The notes beneath the pieces are model-generated. The model saw nothing but the letters and a program-made list of their open reading frames with translations, was not told the origin of the DNA and did not search any database. From Sutcliffiella sp. FSL R7-0096 (GTDB lineage Bacteria; Bacillota; Bacilli; Bacillales; Bacillaceae_I): a stretch of 64,000 bases of DNA. The stretch's first letter is position 1; the number at the start of each line of letters is the position of its first letter. Positions 28,982 through 37,782 of the stretch are shown in pieces. The position numbers and the translations under genes were made by a program. The DNA lies in NCBI RefSeq assembly GCF_038595065.1, contig NZ_CP152003.1:228001-292000 (forward strand), written 5' to 3'.

Positions 28982-29548
28982 ATGATTGATTATAAAGTAT
29001 TAAATATTGAACCGTATATTAATAATAGAGGCTTCACATCAATTAGTACAGTTAAAGAAGGAAACTTAACTTTGGGTAATTCTTCTTTTCCTCTTGAAAA
29101 ATTTCTACACAATAATACATATTTTCATAAAGATGTGCCCTTCCATTTTTATTCCAATTCAAAAGGAGACAATATTGAACTGATGGGGCAAAGGATAGAA
29201 TTACCTTCAATTATTCGAGCAGATTCTTTACATATAATAGGAAATTCTAGTAATGGTAGCTTCTCAGATAATATTCTTTTTATATTAAATAATAATATAA
29301 TTTTAAAAAAGAAGATAAATTTAACGTGTTTATTAGAAACAAATAGTTTATTTCAAAATTATATTTTTAAGAAATTTGACTATTTACACAATATGAATGG
29401 TATTTGTTACGATGAATCTGGAACCTTATGGTACGAGATAGTTGAATTTGATAGAACACTACAATTTAATGAGATTTTGTTACCTGACAATCCCTTCATG
29501 CATATATTTTCAATGACATATGGCTATTCTAAAGACTATAATAACTGA
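28982..29548 (+). CDS. Hypothetical beta-sandwich protein
   Basis: 188 residues with start ATG 28982 after TAGGTGATT; an upstream in-frame ATG overlapping the oxygenase gene lacks such a site. The sequence is strand-rich; IRADSLHIIGNSSNGSFSDN resembles the core strands of carbohydrate-binding beta-sandwich domains. No catalytic motif, signal peptide or membrane span is seen. Placed between the oxygenase and the BtrH-like gene, it may be a sugar-binding or scaffold partner. The assignment is weak. Confidence 0.5.
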   Translation: MIDYKVLNIEPYINNRGFTSISTVKEGNLTLGNSSFPLEKFLHNNTYFHKDVPFHFYSNSKGDNIELMGQRIELPSIIRADSLHIIGNSSNGSFSDNILFILNNNIILKKKINLTCLLETNSLFQNYIFKKFDYLHNMNGICYDESGTLWYEIVEFDRTLQFNEILLPDNPFMHIFSMTYGYSKDYNN

Positions 29549-29566
29549 AAGAGTGAGTGTTATCTT

Positions 29567-30520
29567 GTGGATAAGAGTTTAATATATAAAAATAACTATT
29601 TAAACTGTGAGCAATCATGTATCTCAGCAATACTTAGTAGAAGTGATATTAATGTAGATTTAATATGGAAACAAGCAGGGTTATTATTTAAAGAAGTAGG
29701 GGAAATCTTTTATCTTTCCCCTTATTATAAAGATTATTCATCTGATTTCCTCGAAAATCATAATATTAAATTAATTGAATATCATTATTCAAAAGAACAA
29801 CTAAATAGAATTGTAGATGATATCTATAGCTCCCAGAAATTGAACTTAGCCATATGTGTTACTTGTGACCCGTTTTATTTACCATACTACAAACCATATT
29901 ATAAGAAATTTCATTCAAGACATATGATAGAGATTATAAAAATAAATAAAGAAAAATCATATATAGTTGATCATACTCTTTTATATCAAGGAGAATTAAG
30001 TACAATATTTATAAAAGAAGCAATTACGTCACCCCATACAAATGATAGGAAATTGATTACTATAGAAACAAAAAGCCTGAAAGATTCAGTAAAATCAACA
30101 ACTGATATTATTAATAATATAAAATATGAATACTTACATATCATGGCTGGGAATCCTCTTTATAATTTTAAACAAGAAAATTATAGTGGAGCTACAATTG
30201 GGCTTGAAGCTATAAGAGAAATCGAGGAATATATATTAAAATATATAGATTTAGAGGATCAAAGAGAAAGTATGAATTTTTTATTTAAAGCTTTAAGGGA
30301 AGTTTGTAATTCTCGCTTTCAAATATACAAGTTGTTTAAAAGTGTAAATTTAATTAGGGAGGCTGAGCTTTTTCTAGAATCTTATCAATGCTGGTCAATA
30401 CTGAATAATTTAGTCGCTAGATATAACCTAAAAAATGATATATCTAATATCAAATCGCGAATTGCAATACGAACTGAACAGTTATATAAACACGAAAAGA
30501 AAATTCTTGAGCTATTATAA
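29567..30520 (+). CDS. BtrH-like acyltransferase 1 (cysteine-peptidase fold)
   Basis: Resembles the N-terminal domain of butirosin BtrH, which moves an acyl chain from an acyl carrier protein to an aminoglycoside amine. Candidate catalytic residues: C14 (or C18) in LNCEQSCIS, H119 in HSRHMIEI and D135 in YIVDH, matching the Cys-His-Asp order. 317 residues; the C-terminal helical part corresponds to the usual follow-on domain. GTG start, weak ribosome-binding site, 18 bp after the previous gene. The acyl donor would be one of the two ACPs of the cluster. Confidence 0.72.
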   Translation: MDKSLIYKNNYLNCEQSCISAILSRSDINVDLIWKQAGLLFKEVGEIFYLSPYYKDYSSDFLENHNIKLIEYHYSKEQLNRIVDDIYSSQKLNLAICVTCDPFYLPYYKPYYKKFHSRHMIEIIKINKEKSYIVDHTLLYQGELSTIFIKEAITSPHTNDRKLITIETKSLKDSVKSTTDIINNIKYEYLHIMAGNPLYNFKQENYSGATIGLEAIREIEEYILKYIDLEDQRESMNFLFKALREVCNSRFQIYKLFKSVNLIREAELFLESYQCWSILNNLVARYNLKNDISNIKSRIAIRTEQLYKHEKKILELL

Positions 30521-30848
30521 GGTGCTTAAAAAGAATAAATCAAATGTTTTTTCATATTAAAAATATTAAGTGTGCTCTAATTTAGTATATGACCAGCAAA
30601 GCACTCTTTTTTGTATGTGCAAATTTTTAATATTTACTAACAATATGTAAATTTATACATGGATAGTGTAAAATATTTATGGCAGAGGGAGCAGGGTATC
30701 GATATTATAGTTTCTTAGAGTATTTATCCAATAATATTCAGAGTACTCTATTTTGTTGTTCAACATTTCATACTTAATTTATAATAAGGTGTAGGTGAGA
30801 GGTTATTCTTTGAAAAAAATACAAACTTACTAACAAAAATATGAAATA

Positions 30849-31058
30849 AAACTCAAGATAGGGATAATGGGTCTAGGATATGTGGGCTTATCATTAGCCT
30901 TGAATTTTTCTAGTTTAGGTTTTAATACATTTGGCATTGATTTAGATACCTAGAAAATAAAGCAGTTAACTTTAGGGGAATCATATATTAAGGTTATTCG
31001 GGATAAGGATATTCAGGAGGTTGAAATTTTTTTATGCCCAGTAGCAACTATAATGTAA
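30849..31058 (+). pseudogene. Nucleotide-sugar dehydrogenase remnant
   Basis: In one frame this reads KLKIGIMGLGYVGLSLALNF, then a GFNTFGIDLDT stretch, a stop codon and KIKQLTLGESYIKVI, which is the N-terminal NAD-binding region of UDP-glucose/GDP-mannose dehydrogenases. The rest of the gene (normally over 400 codons) is missing. The following bases to 31248 hold two more open pieces (31034-31141, and an in-frame extension ahead of the methyltransferase), probably further decayed sequence. It shows that the cluster once had, or recombined with, a sugar-acid-forming step. Confidence 0.75.
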
Positions 31059-31257
31059 TAAGTTATTTAGATGTGTTGATTGAACGTGTTCTAACACTGG
31101 ATAAAGAAAACCTTGAACCTGATCGGCAGTTCCGATTTTAGATACTATAGATAGGTTAGATAAAACAAAATATAGTCAACTTTATAAGATAGGATCTCCT
31201 AATAATGATTTTATCTACAGTTTTCCTTTATTACTTATATACAAAAGGGTGAAAAAT

Positions 31258-31872
31258 TTGATAAAAACAGTGGTAAATGATGTTGAACTAAAATTTAAAA
31301 CAAACGAAGAGTTGTTCTCTCCAAAATATTTGGATAAGGGTACTCTTGCAATGTTGTCAATTATTGAATTTGAAAAGAACGATAAAGTATTAGACCTGGG
31401 ATGCGGTTATGGTTTAATTGGGATTTTAGCGGCAAAGCTATGTATACCAGCCAATATAACCATGGTTGATATTAATGAAAAAGCAGTAAAATGTTCAAAA
31501 GAGAACGCTAAATTAAATGGGGTACCAGAAGTAGAAGTTACATTGAGTGATGGATATTCGAATATTTTAACTAATGATTTTAATAAAATTATTTGTCATC
31601 CACCATATCATGCGGACTTTTCAGTTGCAAAAATGATTATAGAAAAAGGCTTTAATAGGTTAGCTATAGGGGGACATATTTATTTAGTAACCAAGAGAAA
31701 GGAGTGGTACAAAAATAAATTAATTTCTACTTTCGGTGGGGTTAAAATATGGGAGATAGAGGGTTATTATGTTTTTATGGCAATAAAAAAAGAGAGCTCT
31801 TATTCAAAAGCGAAACCTAGAAAAAAAAGAAAGAAAACAGGAGAAAATAATAAAGAAATATTTAAAAAATAA
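31258..31872 (+). CDS. Class I SAM-dependent methyltransferase
   Basis: Rossmann-type methyltransferase with the SAM-binding motif VLDLGCGYGLIG (about residues 45-56), the acidic MVDINEKAVKCS, and HPPYH in the position of the NPPY motif of N-methyltransferases of the RsmC/HemK type. TTG 31258 is chosen because AAAGGGTGA precedes it; GTG 31249 is also in frame. A basic C-terminal tail (KAKPRKKRKKTG) follows the catalytic domain. About 204 residues. It may methylate the cluster product or an RNA; the RsmC-like build leaves room for a self-resistance rRNA methyltransferase. Confidence 0.75.
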   Translation: MIKTVVNDVELKFKTNEELFSPKYLDKGTLAMLSIIEFEKNDKVLDLGCGYGLIGILAAKLCIPANITMVDINEKAVKCSKENAKLNGVPEVEVTLSDGYSNILTNDFNKIICHPPYHADFSVAKMIIEKGFNRLAIGGHIYLVTKRKEWYKNKLISTFGGVKIWEIEGYYVFMAIKKESSYSKAKPRKKRKKTGENNKEIFKK

Positions 31873-31886
31873 AAATATATAATAGG

Positions 31887-31924
31887 GGACTATTGATTAT
31901 ATTCGAAATATCAATAGTCCTTTT
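31887..31924 (+). terminator. Terminator between methyltransferase and acpS genes
   Basis: GGACTATTGAT and ATCAATAGTCC form an 11-bp stem followed by TTTT, lying between two convergent genes. Confidence 0.88.
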
Positions 31925-31934
31925 AAATAGTTGT

Positions 31935-32324
31935 TTAATTATTCTTCTCTATTATTACAAATGAATTTACTATTCGTCTACAGTGGCTAATACTTACATG
32001 GATTCTTAATCCATTTTCTATTCCAAGACGTGATAAAGCATTTTCTGATATAGAACAAATTGGCTTTCCTTCACTATCATTCAATATTATTATATCCTGA
32101 AACCCAACTTTTTTACCAATACCACAGCCAAATGCTTTTACTACTGCTTCTTTAGCACTTAATCTTCCTGCTACAAACTCACATAAACTATTACCTCTTT
32201 TATATCCTATCAGAATTTCTTGTTCAGTTAATATCCTATTTATAAATTTTTCTTTTGTTGATTGACCAAATATCTTCTCAATTCTTGATAGCTCTATAAT
32301 ATCAGTACCAATTCCTATAATCAT
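31935..32324 (-). CDS. acpS: Holo-ACP synthase (AcpS)
   Basis: Transfers the 4'-phosphopantetheine arm of CoA onto the serine of an acyl carrier protein. 129 residues with the family motifs IGIGTDIIELSRIEK (D8) and FVAGRLSAKEAVVKAFG. Since the chromosome should have its own acpS, this copy is probably dedicated to the two ACPs of the cluster. Its start overlaps the KAS III gene by four bases (ATGA), so it is translationally coupled. Confidence 0.93.
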   Translation of the reverse strand: MIIGIGTDIIELSRIEKIFGQSTKEKFINRILTEQEILIGYKRGNSLCEFVAGRLSAKEAVVKAFGCGIGKKVGFQDIIILNDSEGKPICSISENALSRLGIENGLRIHVSISHCRRIVNSFVIIEKNN

Positions 32325-33283
32325 TCAAATTTCCTCATTAATAAGCAGCTTGCCCATGATAAGCCTATACCAAATCCACTTAGAATCACATATTCTAATT
32401 CATTATTATTTAGTTTAGATTCTAAAATAAGTGGTATTGACGAAGAAATTGTATTTCCTTGGTTCTCCAGATAAATAGGAACTTTATCTCTAGGTAGTTC
32501 AAGTCTTTTTCTAAGTGTTTCAACAATAAATTTACTTCCTTGATGAAAAATAAAAAGATCTATTTTTTCTGCGTCCATTTTTTCTACATCTAATAATTTT
32601 CTTACTTGTACAGGTACTTTTTTTGCAGAAAAATTATAAACAGCTCTTCCATTCATATTAATAAAACCATTTACTTTATTTAAAGAGTACTTTTCACCTT
32701 GTGTTGAAAAAATAAACCTTATTGGTGAAAATCCTGATTTAGAGGTATTAGTATTCATATGGTTAGTGTTTATAAGTAGTGTTACTGTAGCTGCATCTCC
32801 AAAAAGTAGAGTAGTATTTTTATCAATATCGTTAATTATTTTTGAATATGGATCACAAGTGAATAAAAGGCCATTTTTCATATTGTTTGATTCAATGAAA
32901 CTCTTTACTATTGATAATCCATAAATATACCCAGAACAACCAATTGAAATATCAAAACTGGCACATTCCTCAACAGCCCCCATTTTCTTATGAAGAATTG
33001 AAGCAGTGTTTGGTAATCCTTCTTTATCTGGATTCTGAGTACAAACCACAATACAATCAATATCTTCTACTTTAATTTTTGTCTTTCTAAGTAGATTTTC
33101 AAATGCCTTTAAACACATGTCAGAAGTATCTTCATCTTTTAGTTTTCTGCTGACTTGCTTAATTCCTATCGATTGTTCTATAAAGTGATTATCAATATTA
33201 AACATACCTTTTCTTTGATAGTTTGATATGTAGTTATCTGGTATATAGCTACCAATTTCTTGAATATATATCAAATGAAACAT
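32321..33283 (-). CDS. KAS III-like ketosynthase/acyltransferase
   Basis: Thiolase-fold enzyme of the FabH family, 320 residues. The Cys-His-Asn triad is intact: C116 (ISIGCSGY), H247 (IFHQGS) and N277 (ENQGNTISSSIP). In secondary metabolism such proteins either start an acyl chain by condensing with malonyl-ACP or transfer an acyl group to a hydroxyl or amine. No other fatty-acid or PKS gene is present, which favours a single condensation or an acyl transfer. The ATG at 33283 has its AAAGG directly adjacent; TTG 33274 would be better spaced and could be the true start. Confidence 0.88.
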   Translation of the reverse strand: MFHLIYIQEIGSYIPDNYISNYQRKGMFNIDNHFIEQSIGIKQVSRKLKDEDTSDMCLKAFENLLRKTKIKVEDIDCIVVCTQNPDKEGLPNTASILHKKMGAVEECASFDISIGCSGYIYGLSIVKSFIESNNMKNGLLFTCDPYSKIINDIDKNTTLLFGDAATVTLLINTNHMNTNTSKSGFSPIRFIFSTQGEKYSLNKVNGFINMNGRAVYNFSAKKVPVQVRKLLDVEKMDAEKIDLFIFHQGSKFIVETLRKRLELPRDKVPIYLENQGNTISSSIPLILESKLNNNELEYVILSGFGIGLSWASCLLMRKFE

Positions 33284-33290
33284 CCTTTCA

Positions 33291-34310
33291 TCACATTTTC
33301 AAGTAAGGAAGAACATAATTACCAATCCGCTCGATTTCCTTATCATTTGAGGCTGACAATAGTAAAAAGAAGCTTACACCTAGTTCTTGATATTTCTTTA
33401 AAGTATCTGCAACTTCACCATAACTGCCAATAATAGATAAAGACACAGTTGTACTAATAGACGCTAATCCTCCCCACAGTGCTTTATTACTGAATTCTTT
33501 ATTGAATGCATTATGCTTTAAAATACCAATCGAATCTGCATTAGAATAATATAACTTAACTAGCCTTTTTTGAAAGGGTGAGGCTCTTTCAATTAACTTA
33601 TAGGCTTCATTCCATGCTTCATTAGTTGTTTTTCTAGAAATGATATTTATATATATTCCACTTTTTACTGACCTTGAGTATCTTTGTGAAAGATTATTAA
33701 GCCTTGAGATTTGTTCACCAACATTAGGAAAATCATCAGCATAACTTAAATGGTAATCTCCAAATTTCGCAGCTGCAGCAAGAGCTTCATTAGAGCTACC
33801 GGCTACAAAAATACTTGAAGAGTCCTCCCCCCTTATTTTTGGATATATAGTAGCATTATTTACTTGGAAAAACTCCCCTTCATGTGAACAAATCCCCTTA
33901 CGTAATTTTTGTAGTAATTCTAGAAACTCATAGGTTCTTTTGTACCTTATTTCATGATTGAGGTATTTAGTATCTTTTAAAATGCCTTCTTTAGAACTTC
34001 CAGTTACGACATTTATATCAATTCTGTTATTAGTAATATAATTTAGAGTATTTAATGCTTTTAATGTGCTACTCGGCAAAACATGACTTGTATTTTGAGC
34101 AACAATTAATTTAATACGTTCCGTTTTCATAGCTAGATACGTTGCTAATATCCATGGATCAAAAGAATTTGGAGTACTAGAAACTAAAATGGAATCAAAG
34201 CCATTCCTCTCAGCTAGTTTGGCTTCTTCAATGTTTTTATTTAAAAATGTTTCTTCATCTTCAAATTTATTAAGTGAATTATTATCTGGTAATACCCAAG
34301 AAAATTTCAT
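33291..34310 (-). CDS. Luciferase-like flavin monooxygenase
   Basis: A (beta/alpha)8 FMNH2-dependent monooxygenase of the SsuD/LLM type, 339 residues. Family features include FSWVLPDN at the N-terminus, GFDSILVSSTPNSFDPW, the strand RIKLIVAQNTS, and RIDINVVTGSSKEG. ATG 34310 follows a clear GGAGGG; further upstream in-frame codons would encode an unlikely hydrophobic extension. In butirosin synthesis the LLM enzyme BtrO hydroxylates an ACP-bound acyl chain; the same role is possible here. It heads the minus-strand operon LLM-KAS III-acpS. Confidence 0.87.
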   Translation of the reverse strand: MKFSWVLPDNNSLNKFEDEETFLNKNIEEAKLAERNGFDSILVSSTPNSFDPWILATYLAMKTERIKLIVAQNTSHVLPSSTLKALNTLNYITNNRIDINVVTGSSKEGILKDTKYLNHEIRYKRTYEFLELLQKLRKGICSHEGEFFQVNNATIYPKIRGEDSSSIFVAGSSNEALAAAAKFGDYHLSYADDFPNVGEQISRLNNLSQRYSRSVKSGIYINIISRKTTNEAWNEAYKLIERASPFQKRLVKLYYSNADSIGILKHNAFNKEFSNKALWGGLASISTTVSLSIIGSYGEVADTLKKYQELGVSFFLLLSASNDKEIERIGNYVLPYLKM

Positions 34311-34462
34311 GATTCCCTCCAAAAAAACTATAAATAAAAATAAAATTATAATTTTGTGAATATTTATAATAAATATTATACAAAAAAAATTGTTAGTTTT
34401 CAAAAAATATGATAACCTAATTTTATAAAAAAATGTAACTTCTTGTATAAAGGTGGAGTATA
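34311..34462. promoter_or_regulatory. Divergent promoter region of the cluster
   Basis: A very AT-rich 150-bp gap between the minus-strand LLM operon and the plus-strand ACP operon. It must contain both promoters. A TATGAT (about 34408) and a TATAAA (about 34447) are possible plus-strand -10 elements, but no -35 element is clear. Confidence 0.4.
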
Positions 34463-34723
34463 ATGGAAATGAAATTAGAATCTAATACAGAAAAAAAAAT
34501 TTTAAATATCCTAGGGGATATATTAGAAATTGAAGATTTTAAAATTGATGTGGTAACAAACTTATCTACTATAGGACTTGATTCACTATCTGCAATAAAA
34601 ACATTAATAAAAATTGAAGAAGTATTTAGTATTGAGTTAGATGATGCAGATCTAATTATTGAAAATGCTGAATCTATTAGTAAGCTAGTATTGTTAGTGA
34701 AAAAGTATTCTTATAGGGGTTAG
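34463..34723 (+). CDS. Acyl carrier protein 1
   Basis: 86-residue phosphopantetheine carrier. The attachment serine lies in IGLDSLSAIK, and the surrounding helix pattern (ILGDILEIEDF..., VFSIELDDADL) is typical of stand-alone ACPs. AAAGGTGGAG precedes the ATG. It leads the main plus-strand operon and is followed six bases later by an epimerase. The local AcpS presumably activates it. Confidence 0.93.
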   Translation: MEMKLESNTEKKILNILGDILEIEDFKIDVVTNLSTIGLDSLSAIKTLIKIEEVFSIELDDADLIIENAESISKLVLLVKKYSYRG

Positions 34724-34729
34724 TTATAG

Positions 34730-35653
34730 ATGAGGACTGTTGCAATCATTGGTGGTGCGGGTTTTATCGGGTCACACTTATTTAATTACTTTTATAGAAG
34801 AGGTATTTACCCAAAAATTATTGATATTAGTGAAAGTAATAATTTTGAGAATTTCTCATCAGTGGATATCTTAGACAGAGAAAAACTGATGTACGAGCTA
34901 AAAGGAGTTAATGAAGTCTTTCATTTAGCGTCGTTAGTTGGAGTTGATAGCTGTCTAATTCAAGAAGAAAGACTCTTTCGGACAAGCATAGAAGGTACTA
35001 TAAATGTCTTGGATTCATGTATTAAGAACGGGGTGGAAAAAATCACGTTTGCTTCCAGTAGTGAAGTCTATGGCGAGTTAACAGAGTCCAAAATGAAGGA
35101 ATCTGGAAATTTTAAGCCTAAATCCCCATACGGTAAAACAAAGTTAGAATGCGAAAAAATATTGTATTATTACAAAGATAATATACAAACTAATATAGTT
35201 AGATTTTTTAATGTATACGGGGAAGGTCAAAGAACTGATTTTGTTATTAATAAATTTATTTCTTCTATACTTAATGATGACTTTATAACTATATATGGAG
35301 ATGGGGAACAAACTAGATGTTTTACTTATATTAATGATGCTATTACCGGTATGTTAGCGGCTCATAATTATAAAAGTATTAAAAACTATGAAATTTTCAA
35401 CATAGGAAATAAAAATTCAATTAGTATAAATAGTTTAGTAGAGTTATTAGGTAAAATTATAGGGAAAAGTCCGAAAATTCATTATTTAGAGTATGGGAAT
35501 AATGGAGTCCGGCCTAGAGAAATTGAAGTATTCAATAGGTTTCCTGATACGAATAAAGCTGAGTCTTTATTGAATTTTACTGCAAAGACTGAATTGCAAA
35601 AAGGATTAAGAAATATCGTTAGATTCTATTATAGTAATATGGTTAATAAATAA
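34730..35653 (+). CDS. NAD-dependent sugar epimerase/dehydratase
   Basis: Extended short-chain dehydrogenase, 307 residues, acting on a nucleotide sugar. The N-terminal NAD site reads GGAGFIGS (G8-G14); the catalytic YxxxK is Y134/K138 (SPYGKTK), with serines at 110-111 (FASSSEVYG). The C-terminal GDGEQTRCFTYINDA and GNKNSISI match UDP-glucose 4-epimerase-like and dTDP-glucose dehydratase-like enzymes. The exact sugar cannot be deduced. It probably supplies the donor for one of the glycosyltransferases downstream. Confidence 0.9.
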   Translation: MRTVAIIGGAGFIGSHLFNYFYRRGIYPKIIDISESNNFENFSSVDILDREKLMYELKGVNEVFHLASLVGVDSCLIQEERLFRTSIEGTINVLDSCIKNGVEKITFASSSEVYGELTESKMKESGNFKPKSPYGKTKLECEKILYYYKDNIQTNIVRFFNVYGEGQRTDFVINKFISSILNDDFITIYGDGEQTRCFTYINDAITGMLAAHNYKSIKNYEIFNIGNKNSISINSLVELLGKIIGKSPKIHYLEYGNNGVRPREIEVFNRFPDTNKAESLLNFTAKTELQKGLRNIVRFYYSNMVNK

Positions 35654-35698
35654 ATCTAAACTTTAGTTTTTTACAACTAATAAGGAAGGAATTTGTTA

Positions 35699-36736
35699 AT
35701 GGATCGTATCGCTAAAATGAAGCATAATTTTCTAATAAATGAAGGAGCCTCATTTTCCCCCTATGATTGTCTTCTTTATCTAACTATTAAATGTAACCTA
35801 AATTGTCCTATGTGTTTTCAACAAAATCATGAAAAAAGAACAAAGGATATTACATTAGAAGATATTCAGAGCATTTTTGAAAGAACACCGGTGGATTCAG
35901 TTTTCCTTATTGGTGGAGAAATATTTGTTAGGAAGGATATTTACGATATTTTAGATTATTTTGATACTTCTGGGAAGAAAATATCTTTTTTAAGTAATGG
36001 TACTCTAATAAATAGGGAAGGAATTGAGAAAATAAAAAAATACAAAAACCTTCATGAGGTTTGGTTTTCATTAGATGGTCTTAAATCTGTAAATGACAAA
36101 ATTAGAGGAAAAGGATCATTCGAAAAAGTTTCTAAAGTTATTAAAGAACTTACTCCATTTAAAACAGTAAATGTAAATTGTGTAATTCTTGAAGAGAATA
36201 TTGATCAATTGGAGGAAATTTTAGACTATGTAAATAGTTTGGGGGTAAGCAAAATCAGTTTTCAATTTAAAATGTGTTACACCGTTGAACAGTATATCGA
36301 AACTATGCACTTAACACAAAAAGAACTAGGATTCAAAAATTTATTCTATGATGACTGTGTTAAAACAAATATAGATCTTAGTTTTATGAATAAGTTAAAG
36401 GAAATAGCCCCTCGCTTAAATAAAACTAATCTTCAAACCAAAGTAACATTCTATCCAACATTATTTCTTAAACAATTAGATCAATATATTAATGGCACAT
36501 TAAGAACAAATAATAAGTTGATTTGTAATGACTTTGTCAATGCTAGATTAAAAATCGGCTCAAAAGGAGAGCTTCTACTATGTGAATCTATGAAATTTAG
36601 TCCTGGTAATTTACTTGACAAAGATTTAGACTCTTTGTGGAATAATGATGAAATGAGGATTTGGAGAAAACAACTTTGTAATATTAACATGACAGAAATG
36701 TGCAGTAGATGCTGTGGAGTAGGTGTAATTTCTTAA
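35699..36736 (+). CDS. Radical SAM/SPASM-type enzyme 1
   Basis: Radical chemistry enzyme: the [4Fe-4S] cluster motif is CNLNCPMC (about residues 30-37), followed by the SAM-binding GGEIF. A C-terminal cysteine-rich segment (LICNDF, LLCESM, and a final MCSRCCGVG) indicates auxiliary clusters of SPASM/Twitch type. 345 residues; ATG 35699 after AAGGAAGGA. Butirosin BtrN, a radical SAM alcohol dehydrogenase, has a related build. The substrate is unknown. Confidence 0.88.
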   Translation: MDRIAKMKHNFLINEGASFSPYDCLLYLTIKCNLNCPMCFQQNHEKRTKDITLEDIQSIFERTPVDSVFLIGGEIFVRKDIYDILDYFDTSGKKISFLSNGTLINREGIEKIKKYKNLHEVWFSLDGLKSVNDKIRGKGSFEKVSKVIKELTPFKTVNVNCVILEENIDQLEEILDYVNSLGVSKISFQFKMCYTVEQYIETMHLTQKELGFKNLFYDDCVKTNIDLSFMNKLKEIAPRLNKTNLQTKVTFYPTLFLKQLDQYINGTLRTNNKLICNDFVNARLKIGSKGELLLCESMKFSPGNLLDKDLDSLWNNDEMRIWRKQLCNINMTEMCSRCCGVGVIS

Positions 36737-36765
36737 TCAATTTTAAGAGAAAAAGGAGCGGTACG

Positions 36766-37782
36766 ATGGAAAATAAATTAAATTTTTTTCCAAAAGTTGC
36801 AATTATTCCTGTTACCTATAGGTGTAATTCTAAATGTGTAATGTGTAACATCTGGAAAGATGATCAAAAGGATATGGAAATGGATCACTTATTAAATGTT
36901 TTTGATGACCCATTATTAGCTCAAAATATCGAATCAATAAATTTAACTGGCGGTGAACTTACACTCAGGAAAGATGTGTACGACATAATTAAAGGGTTAT
37001 TAGAGAGATGTCATAAATTGAGAACTGTAACAATCAACAGCAATGGCTTCTTACCAGAGCGACTTAAAAGATTAGTTAGTAATATTCTCGACTTGAAACA
37101 ATATTATCAATTTGACCTTTATTGTTACTTATCAATCGATGGTATGAGTGATACACATGATTTGGTGAGAGGCGTAAATGGTAGTTATTCAAAAGTATGG
37201 GATTCATTGAATATATTGAAAAGTTTAAAAAAAGAGCATGATTTTAGATTCTCAGTGAATTTTACTATAAATAGAGTTAATTATAAGGAATTATATGAAG
37301 TGTATAATAACTTAAAAAAAATGAAAATTAAGATGGACTTTACATATGGAATGAGGTCCCCAATTTATTTTCAAAATGATGAATTAGATTCATTGGATAT
37401 GGACAGTCAGCTTATTAGAGATCATGTTGCAGATTTTATCGCAGCTATAAAAAATGAGGGATTATTAACTAATTCTCTCTCATATTATAAAGATCTTGTA
37501 AACATGTTGAAAGGCTCAGAAAGAAAAATTGGGTGTATATTCTCAAATTCAGGGTTTTTCCTCCATCCTAACGGGGACGTATATAGGTGCTGGATTTACG
37601 ATAAGAAAATAGGTAACGTTTATAATCAAAGTTTTTCACAAATTTGGACTAGTTTACTTGCTAAAGAGACAGAAGAAGGGATATTAGATCGGTGCAAAAC
37701 GTGCTATAACAATTGCTATGCTCAATTTAAAAGAATTGACTCAATAAACTCTATTATTACAAATGGGCTATTAAGCAAATGA
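36766..37782 (+). CDS. Radical SAM/SPASM-type enzyme 2
   Basis: 338 residues, ATG 36766 after AAAAGGAG. Cluster motif CNSKCVMC near residues 20-27, then LTGGELTLRKD, and a SPASM-like C-terminus (IGCIF, YRCW, then DRCKTCYNNC). Close in pattern to radical SAM enzyme 4 of the same cluster (both have INLTGGExTLRKD and HLDYxxSN-like TINSNG), so the two probably arose by duplication. It overlaps the next glycosyltransferase gene by four bases. Confidence 0.88.
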   Translation: MENKLNFFPKVAIIPVTYRCNSKCVMCNIWKDDQKDMEMDHLLNVFDDPLLAQNIESINLTGGELTLRKDVYDIIKGLLERCHKLRTVTINSNGFLPERLKRLVSNILDLKQYYQFDLYCYLSIDGMSDTHDLVRGVNGSYSKVWDSLNILKSLKKEHDFRFSVNFTINRVNYKELYEVYNNLKKMKIKMDFTYGMRSPIYFQNDELDSLDMDSQLIRDHVADFIAAIKNEGLLTNSLSYYKDLVNMLKGSERKIGCIFSNSGFFLHPNGDVYRCWIYDKKIGNVYNQSFSQIWTSLLAKETEEGILDRCKTCYNNCYAQFKRIDSINSIITNGLLSK

